64,000 nt of DNA from Liolophura sinensis. Its lineage: Eukaryota; Mollusca; Polyplacophora; Chitonida; Chitonidae. The stretch spans positions 29,791,979 through 29,855,978 of the forward strand of contig NC_088302.1 of assembly GCF_032854445.1 (NCBI RefSeq), written 5' to 3'. Made by a program: the position numbers and the translations under genes. The notes beneath the pieces are model-generated. The model did not search any database, was not told the origin of the DNA, and was given only the letters and a program-made list of their open reading frames with translations. Positions 1-12,200 of the stretch are shown here, piece by piece (within the stretch, counting starts at the first letter, position 1; the number at the start of each line of letters is the position of its first letter).

Positions 1-1437
1 AGGCCAACTGAGTCACAAGGCCAAGACGAAGGTTCTATTGATGGCATATGCCATATCGCCTAAAGCTACAAACCCGGGACAGGGGTAGGCTGAAACAACC
101 TGAACAAATATTGCACATGTGTGTTCTCCTTCCACTGGGATCTTATCATTGGCGTAGTAGAAATAGGATTTGGGGTTCAAATATGAAAACTCATTGTAGT
201 TTCATATCTTTTTTCCCTTCCTCCGAAGACCAAATTGTGCTCAGTCTAGTAGCATTGGCTGGCCATTATGTACTTAATTCCACAGCTCATTCGAAGAAAA
301 GCTCAATCCTGAAAGGTCCACGTCTGTTGTGTTATAGCTTGGAACATTCTGTCCACTGCCACGTGTCAAAAGACGTGACTTCACAAAACAATAACATTAA
401 AAACAAATCCTAGAAAATCCTGTCTAGAGACGAGTGGCGCTAATACAAGGCAAGCTACGTGCAATAACTCCCAGTTAACTGTGTTTTTTGGCTGTCAGAT
501 GAAATCATACGGTTTATCAATAACGAAAGCCCATTTTAGTCCAGTCAAGGAATCATGTCTAAGACCCGCTGTCCAAGATGAGCAAAATCACATTATACGC
601 ACTTTTCTTGAAACCTGTCAATCAGCCGGAAAATTTCTATAGCTGAATTCACCGGAGAGCTATTCTAGATTGCGTGGCTCAACTAAAGTATCCCAGAACA
701 GCAGTTAAGCACAAGTTCGCTATGCAGTTTTGAATACGACTAATTCAATAAAGACTTGTGGCAGCACGATGTTTCGGGGAAAGCGGTCAAAGGATGGCCG
801 ATTGGCCGTATTTAAACATCCGTTCCGATTGTCATCTAACAAAACGGGATTATTTCACTATTCACCAGATTCGCTAACGTTCTCTCTCGGTCTTGTGTGT
901 AATGTTTCCCAGGGAACCTTGAAAAGACATCAACATGACCCTTAGACGTACAGCAATGTACATGAAATAAAATCAACGATTATACTTCACTTCGTTTAAA
1001 TTTCACTGGACCTAGTATTAATAGTTCAATCCAAGCGTCAACGTCCGACATTCGTATATTGCTCGTAGCCCAATCCAGTTTAACCTACAACCCCTAACTA
1101 TTACAACGACATTCTTTGTTTTTCATATATTTTTCCAGAATCTTTTTTTGCCATTATAAAGCTTTTCTCTCATATGTATGGTAGTAATGATTGTCTGTTC
1201 TGTAGACATTTCTCTCTACATCTCTCTCAGTTTTGATATCGTTTCAAGGTAATCACTAAAACTACTCTTCACGAGCTATGTATAATTACATTTTTATAAT
1301 GTTATTGTATGTTAAATGTGATGACGACACAGCATTTTGAGGAATTCTAGACCAGTGACGTCTACTATATTGCAATTAACATCAGTGCATTTTTTTTTTA
1401 CCTAATTTTGCTTAAGCTATGGTGCAAGGGGACGTGT

Positions 1438-1575
1438 AATTTGCGACTATTTATGCGTTTACATGAACATGAATAAAACCCTGACTGAGCTAAATTGACC
1501 AGAGGACGTATTTCATCTGTTACGCATGACCCTTTGCCAGCCATAACATTGTCGTCGCTGCTCTGGATTTACTCT
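1438..1575 (-). repeat. Fragment of the TIR element also at 7170-7634
   Basis: The stretch resembles 7501-7634: a shared TTTGCGACTATTTATGCGTTTACAT-like part, then GTCGTCGCTGCTCTGG in place of the TIR core. It is a decayed copy of the family described at 7170-7634. Confidence 0.45.
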
Positions 1576-2931
1576 TTATGCTGAACGTCTTTAATTATAT
1601 TAATATATTGAAGTAAGACAATGTTGCTTATGGATACGCAAATCCTTACTAAAGTTGGCAAACTTCGTAAACCATTGCCTCGTTCTAGTTATCTATAACA
1701 ACGTCTAAATTCCTCTGTAAGAGAAGTGTATTGCTTTGTCAGTGCAGCTCATCAGTGGATATTTAAAATATACAGTACCTAAATTGTTTACTGCTGATGT
1801 ATATTGGACTGATGTTTCATCTTTGTGTAACTCTCCCATGCGCCAAACTATACATGGCAATGTGAGTAATACACCTGACAACAGATGAAGTCAAGGTTAA
1901 TCAAGTGACGTAGTGAAAGCACATACCGTTAATAAGTATTCAGCCGTTCATGTTGTAGAGATTCTTGGGACGTATCAAGAATCCTGCCAAGCTCTTAGCT
2001 CGAGTGGTGAGCCCCTGTCATTCTGTCAGGAAGAATTTGGATTCATACGAACAATTTCAAGCACGACCAGGCCTTTTTTCGGCTCCTGGCAAACCCTCTT
2101 GCGAACATTGATTCTTGCAATACGAGTCAATACCAAACTTTGTTCGCTGACCACAAGGCTGCTAACAGCGCATTCCCAAAAGGATAAGAGATCCATGAGT
2201 CTGTGGTGTATATGTAATGACCAGATTTAAGACAGAAATTGTTAATTGTACTGCATCGGCCTTACTATTTCATTTTGATATGTATATCTTTTAGTTAATT
2301 AAGTTTTCGTTCTAGGCACTATAAGGTATATCCGTGCAGCCACTATCCGTGTTTGCGTGTACTTTCATATGGCTGACTTCCTCTGAGAGAAAACAATATC
2401 CCATGCACGATGCTGGTACACTGTACTTAGAAAGCTATCACTTAAGAGTTGTAATATAATAGTCAGATTTCCTTTACTCTGTGTACCAACTGAAGCCATA
2501 AGGCAATGGATGTCTTAGACCATACAGGATGGACGTTCCCCGGTGCCAGGCATGCCTTGCAGTTCATTGTAACCTTCCTAGATCTTATGTCTGTGTCAAT
2601 GTATTTTGGAACGGGGTGAAACGAAAATGAATATGGGAATCTCTGACCACAGTGACAGCCCTTTTCAAATAAAGGCTTCCCGAGACACGAACTGACATGA
2701 GAAAATTGCACTCGGCTTACAAACTAATATAGATTCGAATGCAGCTCTTGGGTGTTTCCAGCAGACTGTAAACTATTGCTTCCAATAGCATGACTCCGCC
2801 CCAATTTCTTATAGTTTCCCTTAGTTCTTCATTTCTGTTGACCATAGTTTTGGTCTGGAGCGCCCAGTAAGGCTACCGATTTTTGTTACAACGCTTTTCG
2901 CCACCCCTTAAACTGGCTGTCCTGATATACG

Positions 2932-2978
2932 GGAATATTCTTGAGTACGGCATAAAACTTCAGTCAAATAAATAAATA
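2932..2978 (+). repeat. SINE 3' tail fragment
   Basis: Matches only the last part of the common SINE: AATATTCTTGAGTACGGC, a CATAAAAC block, then TCAAATAAATAAATAA. The 5' part is missing. Confidence 0.7.
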
Positions 2979-5778
2979 ATACTCATGGGGCGACAACTGT
3001 AATCAAAGTCTCGATAAATCTAAAAAAAGGTAAATTTTTCAGTGCTCTCCTTGGTGACACTTTAATTGTGAGCATGTTCCCGTTTAAACAGAAACGTCAT
3101 TACTTACACCTGTCAGTAAGAGTTTGATATTAAGTACAAATCGTTGCCAGTCGTTGGGATGGAGATCTGCCGTTGAAATATATTTACTCAGTTGCATTAC
3201 GTCAGTGATTAACCCTAAAAGTTTCCAACCCGATATAACTGTCTAATGCGTAGGTCGTACAGAATGCAGCGCGACACACAGCGAGCTTGGTTTCGAGAAG
3301 CTTCACCTGTTACTTCAATTAATTACTCCCACGGTATGTAATTAATTTTGTCACCTTGCCAGGATTGCCGGGTGACACCAGATTGCGTTACGTAAGTCTT
3401 ACACGTATTTAATCACTGCTCAGTGACACCGCACGTGATGAAGATGGTGGGTGCATGGCAGAAACCAACAACCCCTGGGTCTGCCAAAATTAATTATTCT
3501 GCAAAATGATGGAATGTGATAGGATTAATATAAATGCCTATACATGGAAACGTGAAAATATACATGGGATTTGTCAAATCCAGATATTGTGAAACATATG
3601 AAGTTATTACTTGTTAAATTTCTTGCATGGTTGTTATACGAACTTTCAGAGCAGTAAATTGTAAATTAGTGTTTTGTTTATGACCGGCAAGTGAAACTTG
3701 GTAATTTTATAATTCTCTAGGAATTTGGGATCACATTAAGCTGCAAAATGAATACGGTTCTATTTGAGCATTCAATCTTACAATGGCAGGGTGCATGGTA
3801 TTAGTATTTTTATTGTTTTCTGTACATAGTCCTACATTTGTTCACCCACAGTAATATCTGTTCAAGAATTTTTTAGAAATCGATCAACGGACAGCTCTGT
3901 TTTAATAGCCATTTGGCGATAAGATATTCAACTTTCAAATAATGGGCTTTCAACGCGACTTCCGGCAAGAGAATTGATTCGGTGCAACAGTGCGATTTTT
4001 TTTCCTTCCTGGTGGTGTTCCATATTTCATGAGGTCTATCTGGAAATAAATCTCAAATTTAAACATCCTAGTGTCCCTGCTGCACGCCACGCCTCCATCT
4101 CTCTAGACACAACACGCGAGACACAAGTTTGGCCCATGTCAGCACTGTTTCCCGTTAGTTTCGTGTTCAAGCAGCTGCGTACTCCAAGTATCGCGAACAA
4201 CGGTCGAATTAACGACCCAGCCATTGCCTTGTCCTTCCTCTAAATCCGCCATCAGTATGCAAAGGTGGTATCTCAAAATCGTCTCCAACGTGCCCATATG
4301 TTCGGTAGGGGCTAGCAGCTAGAATCTGTCACTCCCATCTCGGCAGGTGACGGTCCCCGACTTGAACTCTCTATTTGCTCAGCTCGCCAATTGCAAATTA
4401 AGCTGAACAGTTCCGTAGTTCTCCACTCGTTAGTAGCCTTAAGGAATACTTTTAGCGACTTCTGTGCAATCTCGGGTTCGGTAATTGCGAGGTTTTATCA
4501 AAACCGGAAATCTTTCGATCGATATGTTACAGGCCTCTTTTGAAATATTCCAACTCTTCTTTCCTTGAGGGTATGGTTTTTCCAGCGTTTGACATTTAAT
4601 CTCACTGTCTCGTATTGCGGTAGAGGTTCCCCCCAAAACCTATGTCTAAATATTCTCGTTTCCATAGAAACGAAAGTTAACCACTCTTGAGCCAATGAGA
4701 TCGCATTGAGGAATTGCTTGAAGGGTAGTTAAGATTAAGGCTGTGGTTGTACGGGTCGGGCAATAGAGTGCTTATATCGACCGTTACCTGATCCTTGCCT
4801 CACCCCCAGGGAACGGCATCTCCAACATCTGGTCGGAATAACCGTCCACTACCCACGGGGATAACGCCAGGGTTTTATCTGAAACCTCCGCCTAATCAAC
4901 CATGAAACACCAATGATGTCAGGCCACGTTGATATTTGCTGATAAACAACGTAAGTCGTAAAAAGTAAGCGGTATCATCTAAAAGATAGAGTGTTATGTG
5001 GCATTTCATTATGTGGTAATTGATTAAAGCTTGAACAGTTCATGTGTGCTAGATGTGAAAGCGAAGGTCCTCGGAGGCCAAACCACGTGGTCGGCTGAAA
5101 AGGCCTATACATTCTGTTGGAGAGCGTGGTGAATGTGCTTTAAGTCGTTGACTGTTTTCAGCTCAGAGCGCAGAAAGAGCGCGTATTGGTCTGGCTGGCG
5201 TTCGATCTACTCGGTGAACGAGTGCCGTTGGTTAGATAATGAGCGACGTGGCCTGAAGGCAGCTAACCGTCCTTAGCCGGGTCTCGGGCGGCCTTTTAAT
5301 CTCACTCTTCATCAATTACCTCTACAACTCCTTGGATACGGGAAGCAATGAGCGTCGATTCTTAGCCATTCGCGCAAAGGGAAATTTCATTTTCTGCTTT
5401 GATTTGCAGAAGTCGTATTTAATGAGGTGAATGAAGCCATTGAAAGGCCTTGAGGAAGTTGGCCACTCATATTACAACCGTTGCCAGACGCACGCGACAG
5501 GCTGAGGAACGCGGGCCAACTTTTCCATGCCTGCATAATTGCAAATTCTCTTTTTAGTTTAGGTGTTGTCATGACAAAGAGAGCCGGCGTGGGATCAGCG
5601 GTCTGTCCGTGTGTCAAGAGTGGCTATGACACCGTACCGGCCCTCCTCACCTAGCCGCTCTGGATTGCCGTATGTTGTTAACTTCCTGTGCTATATTCAC
5701 CTGGAGTATACTAAGAAAGGGTGAAGTTCTCGGAAAACTTGAAGATATGTTTGTTACACCTGTGGAGAGTAGACTGCG

Positions 5779-6206
5779 ATGAGGACCACGTCTGACTACA
5801 CGCTCGCCGACATGAGGAAGCCTGTGTGGTCGGGACGGATGGAAGGGATGCCGTCCCATCACGGGGAAGTGTCTCCATACGCCTCGGTGGAGCCAAGAAT
5901 TTGTGACCCGTACCTTCTTGAGAAGGACAGCGGGATGGACACGGAGAGCGAGAGGGACCGACGGGTGCTATCCCGTTCCGAGGTCCACGCCCTTCTACAG
6001 AAACTACGCAGTGATATTCATACCCTTCGAGACAGCGTTAGCTCCAGGGTGGACGACGAAGATGCCATGTACCAAAAAATAGAAAATAAACATAGAATAA
6101 AAGAAAAAAGACGGACTGCCGGGGATTACTTGCGGAGGCAGGCTCAAGATAGGGGATTACACCGGCTGGGATGTTTGTTTAACCAGAACATTCCATTATG
6201 TTGCAG
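5779..6206 (+). CDS. DEG/ENaC exon 1: cytosolic N terminus
   Basis: Residues 1-142 plus two bases of an Arg codon. ATG at 5779 follows an in-frame TAG nine bases upstream and has G at -3. The exon ends TGTTGCAG/GTAAGA and joins in phase to the TM1 exon, giving ...PLCCR-LIWVLIV. The tail is long, with a helical, probably coiled-coil stretch near 66-95 and a very basic stretch near 100-115. The juxtamembrane block QAQDRGLHRLG fits the family's pre-TM1 region, but the usual His-Gly gating pair reads Arg-Gly. The reading frame runs on 4 bases past the splice site to a chance stop, so the unspliced frame is not the protein end. Confidence 0.85.
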
Positions 6207-9200
6207 GTAAGATGATCTATCTGAACTATGCTAAAACTCTATAGAAAAAAGCACAAATAATGTTCTCTGTAGTTCTAAGAGGAATTCCAGTTTAAAGAGG
6301 ACTTAATCTGAAGCAAAATATGATGTTTAATACATTGAATGTAGGTGTAGAAACAGATTGTCGTACGCCAGTCGTCAACCATAATGAGCGTTGGAGACCA
6401 ATACGCACAGGACAAATCCCCAAAAAACGTTCATCCTAAACCACCACATAACTAAGGAAATATGTAAAGTAAGAAATAAGCATGAACTTTTTCCAAATTT
6501 TATTTGTATATTTATTTAGTGGCAAAGCCATGATCGGAAGTGAAGAAAATAAAAATACTAATAACTAAATGTTATTTCGCCGTGGTTTCGTCGGACGGGA
6601 AATATTTGAACCAACAGGTAAGGCAATGTGGAGTAAAAGTTGAATGCGCATGTACAAAAAAATATGCAGTGGTAGTGATTGCTTGTGTCTAAGCAAACCG
6701 GCACGTCCAAGCAAGCTGCCATGTCCAAGCAAGCTGCCATGTCCAAGCAAGCTGCATATCCAAGCAAGCCCACCAGGTGTTCTTAGCACAATTTCGACAA
6801 TCACATATGCACTAAATGAAATTAGTTTCAATTCTTTGTTGGAAAACTGTAAACCACCGAATGCCCAAAATAGTCCTAACCATGTATGACCGATAAATCT
6901 ATATGACTACAACACTACAAAACCAAAATCAGGGCAGCGACGATAGTGTGACAGTCTAAGATTCTTTTCTCAATTTACTTCAGTTAAGGTTTTATTTTAA
7001 CTTTATGTAAATGCTTGGATTGTAGCAACTTATATGTATATCCTAGAATTACTGTTAATGCTGGATTCATGTTCCATAAACAATGCCGCGAAACAATGCG
7101 ATGAAACCAGTCCTCCAGCAAAACTCTGGTTTATACTGTCATCCAGAGAAGAATACTGCAGCACAGAGAGTAAAACCAGAGCAGCGAGGACAGTGTGATA
7201 GCTGATAGTTTACAGCTGGGTATATGTAACAGGTATGATAACATCGAATGCATTTCATTTTTCCACAAAACAACTGCATGAATCTGTTTGCTGCGTGAAA
7301 CAAAGCTGTCGAATTTGACCGTCACCTACAGTAGCGCCTATATATTGAAGGATTTTGTCACAATACTATAAATTTCATAAAATTTGCTGATGTTCCTTTT
7401 TTAACCGTAAGTGTAAACAAAACCATTTTACAAAATTTTGCTATTTCTGTTGAATATATATAGACGAGGAAATTAGCACTTGTAATGGCGTTAGGGGCTG
7501 TTTAAATTGCGACCATTTAGGCATTTACATAAAGAGTTGGCGTAAAACCTTAACTGAGGTAAAATGTCCGGAATTCACCAGTTACCTGTTTCCATTTACC
7601 AGTTGTCACACTGTCATCACTGACTTGGTTTTACTGTAAGTCGTCTGCATTATTCTATATGTTATTCCTCTTTAATACTTACTGTGAAATAAACATCCAT
7701 TATACTTTTGTAGCTACTCGTAACCATATGCTACATGCTTTTGAGGTAATTATGACGTAAGAGAGGATTGCATTTCCATTTCCATTTTATTTAATGACAC
7801 ACGTATGCAACACTAATGAAGTGAAACATGATATCACGCAATGCAACCAGCCCGTGTAATTTAATCTCTTATACTCACGATAAATCTGCACGATATGAAA
7901 GCATTGTAGTTAATTGTCTCTGGACAATGTCAAATTATGTATCTTTTCATGTTTAAACCTTTCAAATAATGTGGAAATTGGTGTGAGACAAAAAAACAAA
8001 TGAAGCAAGTAAAACTAAACATATAGTAATTCGCAGTATATGTACTTATATATATATATATATACACACACACACGTTAGTGATATGTATACATGTATAT
8101 GTATACACGTCATTGATATCATCAAAGGGAAATAATCGATGACTTCCCCAATACCCTCAGGAAGTACAACAATGGAGTCAATTCTTATCGTTTGTGGGGT
8201 AATTTTCGAACATTGCTGCCAAACGCATGAAGTGAACAGGGGAGATTTGGAGGTGGAAGGAAGTAATATACAAAAGTGCACAACATTCAGGCAGTATAAT
8301 TATGATAAATGGCCGAACAATGCTAGGTTGTCAAATAAAAATAACGATGGATACGGAAAGAAATGGGCATGGACGGCGAATCAGATAAACCAGTCTTTCA
8401 TTGCCTATCACCAGTCATCATGGAGCTGCCATATTCTTCACCGCAGTTTTTTTCCGAAGCGGAGCGTGCCCCCCTCCATCATAGTGAACATCAGAACGTC
8501 ACACTATGACAAAGCGCTGTAATAAACCTGATCGCATAATCTTGAGTTGCCAATTATGTTTGGTAAATGGCCGTAGTCGGGCCGCTGTTGCTGTTCTAAT
8601 AGCAGAGGCGGGTAACGGAGATGGGCGATCAAGGGAATTTGGCAGGACCGGCTATGTATACAGGCCTACAAGTGAGCTGATCTCGGGGTAAAGAAAACAT
8701 CTATACACACAGATAGATTGCTACAAACACAACAGAAATTTGTGTACAGCCCAAAGATGGCTTTTAGCCAATATACACGGAGAAAATGAATTTAGTACTT
8801 CACAGCTCAACCATTTTCATTCATAAAGTGGCATGTAGGTGATTTGTTGTCTGTAATCAACCCACATAAAGCAGAAGTGGTATCTCATTTGTTTGAAATA
8901 AAGGATGCACAGTTTATAATGAGGTCGAATAATTGAAAGTACAAGTAAATTTCTTAAATTTTACGAACATCACAATAACGCGTTGATAAAACGTATATAT
9001 AGAATATTAATGTTCTGGTTATTTCATACAGAAATTGTATTGATGCATACTATATTTTCAAATATAGTGTAGATTAATAAATCTAAACCTCAAACCTGGC
9101 ATCCTTATACCACTCGTAGACCGTAAACGGTGCGTCACATGTCAGGTAATGGCAAGAAACATTTGTAAAACAAGGTAAAGCACATGTTAATAGAGGAATA

Positions 9201-12200
9201 TGTAAGACATAATGTGTAAATAGTAAATAAAGCTGGTAACATTTAAGCGAGAAGTCAACAGGTTTCATTCAGGATAAACTGTAAGTATAATATCCAATTC
9301 AGACTCGCAGTCCATGGATAATTTCCAAGTTAAAACACATATACATATACAGGCTTATAGTCAAGGATTCCCATGAAGAATAGATACGGACTCTAAATTA
9401 GCCGATGCAAATATGGATAGTCAACAGTTCAAAATAATCACACATGTAAAGTCTAATTAAGCCGTTGTCAATAGGTATAGCTGCCGACACGACGATAACA
9501 GTTCAAAATAAGCATTTAAATGCATGGCGAATTTACAGACGAATGTAAGAAGTGACTCGGTTCGCATCTATTTTGTGTTCGACGTGGGCAGTCAGATTCG
9601 ATACTGACGTGGCCTTACTGATTCTGTTTGGAACTATTCCTTTACATGTGTATATTCCAAGAAGTACATGCATGTATTTTGGCAAGAGAATTGGCTTTAA
9701 TCTTTGTATATGAATTAGGTTGTTCTATCATATTTAAAAAGAAAACAAGGCATATTCCAGTTCGTGGTGTTACGCCTCTAAATTACGATTATACAAATGT
9801 TAATAATTGAATAATTCAATCTGAAATGAACGTGAATCTAGTTACGAAGCATTCGGAAACTTGCACTAAAATTTGCCAGTCGGTTTCCACACATTTGACT
9901 ATTTATAAATCAGGACTAAAATTTATCTGTGTATGGTTTTCTTCATCAGTGGTATCGATAAATTACTTATCTAATTAATTATAACAGGTGAAAACACGGC
10001 TTTGTATTGCTGCAGGCCTAATTGTAGATGAAGGCATTGTTAACTTAAACTCGACCTCGTTGAAATATTTAAGAATGCATTGAATAACTCACATTCCGTT
10101 TTGTTCTTAATTTATAATATGTCCAACATCCTGTCTTAATGCTCACAAACTACATTGTTGACGAGTTTGAACAGTATTGATATTTACTGGAACAAAACCG
10201 CAGCCATTGTTATTGTTTGGAACATCCACAGTAATATCACAGAGCACGTATTTACACGTCAGCCTATAGCTCGCCATGTTTACTGAAAAGCAAGGGTATT
10301 AAGATTAGCCTTAAATCTGAGGACGTTATTGAAATCAGGATTTATAGCAGACTAATATTGTGAACTGCAACATTTACGCGTAGATGTCGACAATCTTTAT
10401 AAATGCAATTCGTACAGGTCTTACAATAGACTTTTAAAGCAAGAATCAAATAATAATTTCTCAAAATACACCACACAACGCTTCCTGTATGATAGGTCTT
10501 TATCATATTTAAATGATATTTATATGTGCGATAATATAATATTGTAAAATAAAATACTTTAAACACAAGATACTAAAACTAATACCTAAATGCTCATTGT
10601 GTATATTTATTACGATATGACCTTATTGTCTAGATTTCTAACTACAAAACCATTCAGCATCATATTTACTTTGCACAATTTATACCTTTCTTTTTGATTT
10701 ACTTAATGTAATAAGTTTTTAGATTAAACTTGAATTTTAGAACTGACATTTAATTTACTGTATTACAATTTTCACAGGCTATATCAATGTTCACATTGAC
10801 AGAAGGTTTATCACACACACATATAATGTACGGAATAGTAACAGTTTGAAAGTATCTAGGCCTACATGCGTATAGAAATCTATTACAGCATTATAATTAA
10901 TATGCAACATAGATCTTAATCCATAAAAACATTGCAAAGGTTTTTTTATATAAAGAGTCCTATCCGGCCGTGCGTGGGAAGGTCTGGCAGGTACCTGCGG
11001 ATGGTCGTGGGGTTTCCCTCGGGCTCTGCCTGGTTTCCTCACACCATAATGCTGGCCGCCGTCGTATAAGTGAAATATTCTGGAGTATGGCCTGAAACAC
11101 CAATCAAATAAATAAATAAATAAATAAATTTATAATGAGAGTAGCCTATAAATAAAATATGTGTACATGGAATGCCCAAGTCAGTCATAAATTCCGATAT
11201 AAAATTAAATATGAAATTTATAATTGAGCCTCCCTGAAACCTTACAATGGGAAAGATGCAGATCAAGTGCAAATGCATGTGCAGGTAAATATTAATAAAT
11301 AATTGAAATTATTTCAACAGCCTGTTCTAAATCATGTTAGCTTTGTTCTGTTTGACGGCTGTGATTCGGGCAAAGATAATAAATGGTTCTCATAAATGTA
11401 TCGAATGTATGCATTTATTTGTGTATGTGTCACTGCTGACTTTTATTTAAATTTGAGACCAAAAGATGTGATATTAATAAAGATAAATCCTAGTAAAATG
11501 CAGCCTGGTAAATTTAATTTTATACTATATATTTTGCCGGTACAAGTCATTTAGTTTATACTTGCATGGAGGTATAACGCCATGATGCATTTCATCTAAG
11601 GGTAGAGATGCATTTAAGCATTATACACGCTGAAGAATTTTCGGGCTTAGCATTCTGCTTGCTATATGCAAATACATGGTTTACTTTCAGTATTAATGTA
11701 GAAAGAACTAACTGGTTTGGAATCTTAGGGTATGACAAAATTTATATATTAATAGCCGGATACCAAATTCAAGACATCCCATACAAAATTGAGAGGTAAA
11801 TTACTTCACCATTTAAAGTACCTAAGAGTGAATATTTTGTTGATAATAACTGCTATATGTTAACGGAAATTTATCATACAAAAAGACCATTCGTTATTAC
11901 AGATCTGAAGAATATGTGAGCACGCGTGTCCTGTTCGTATATACAATACTGTTTACACTTATCATGTCTCCTGAATTTTCGAGACACATTGCTTCCATTT
12001 ACTGTATTTAGTCTAAAATTTAAAACGTGACTAAGATACTCATCTTACCTAATTCTGAGAGTTTTGTTCGTCGTAGAAAGCTTATGTTTCTTTGGACTCT
12101 ATTTTACTGGAAACATGAATGTTTCAACTCCAAAAGTAATATTTATCACCTGTATAAAAATTCATTTAGGCAAATTTTTAAGTAAATACAATGTGTTATC

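Larger units (their letters stand above)
1..5778. other. Upstream region without a supportable gene
   Basis: No open frame here shows a recognisable domain or a convincing exon with splice sites. It holds a degenerate inverted-repeat-transposon fragment (1438-1575) and a SINE tail fragment (2932-2978). The last few hundred bases before 5779 are less AT-rich and may include the promoter and 5' UTR of the channel gene, but I see no clear TATA box or initiator. Confidence 0.6.

Noticed and set aside
8043-8140. Short repeats near 8 kb as a possible CRISPR-like or regulatory array
   Set aside because: Simple TA/CA microsatellite and GTATAC words only; no repeat-spacer structure.
9340-9560. Two similar blocks containing AACAGTTCAAAATAA
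   Set aside because: Only two weak copies; not enough to call a repeat array.
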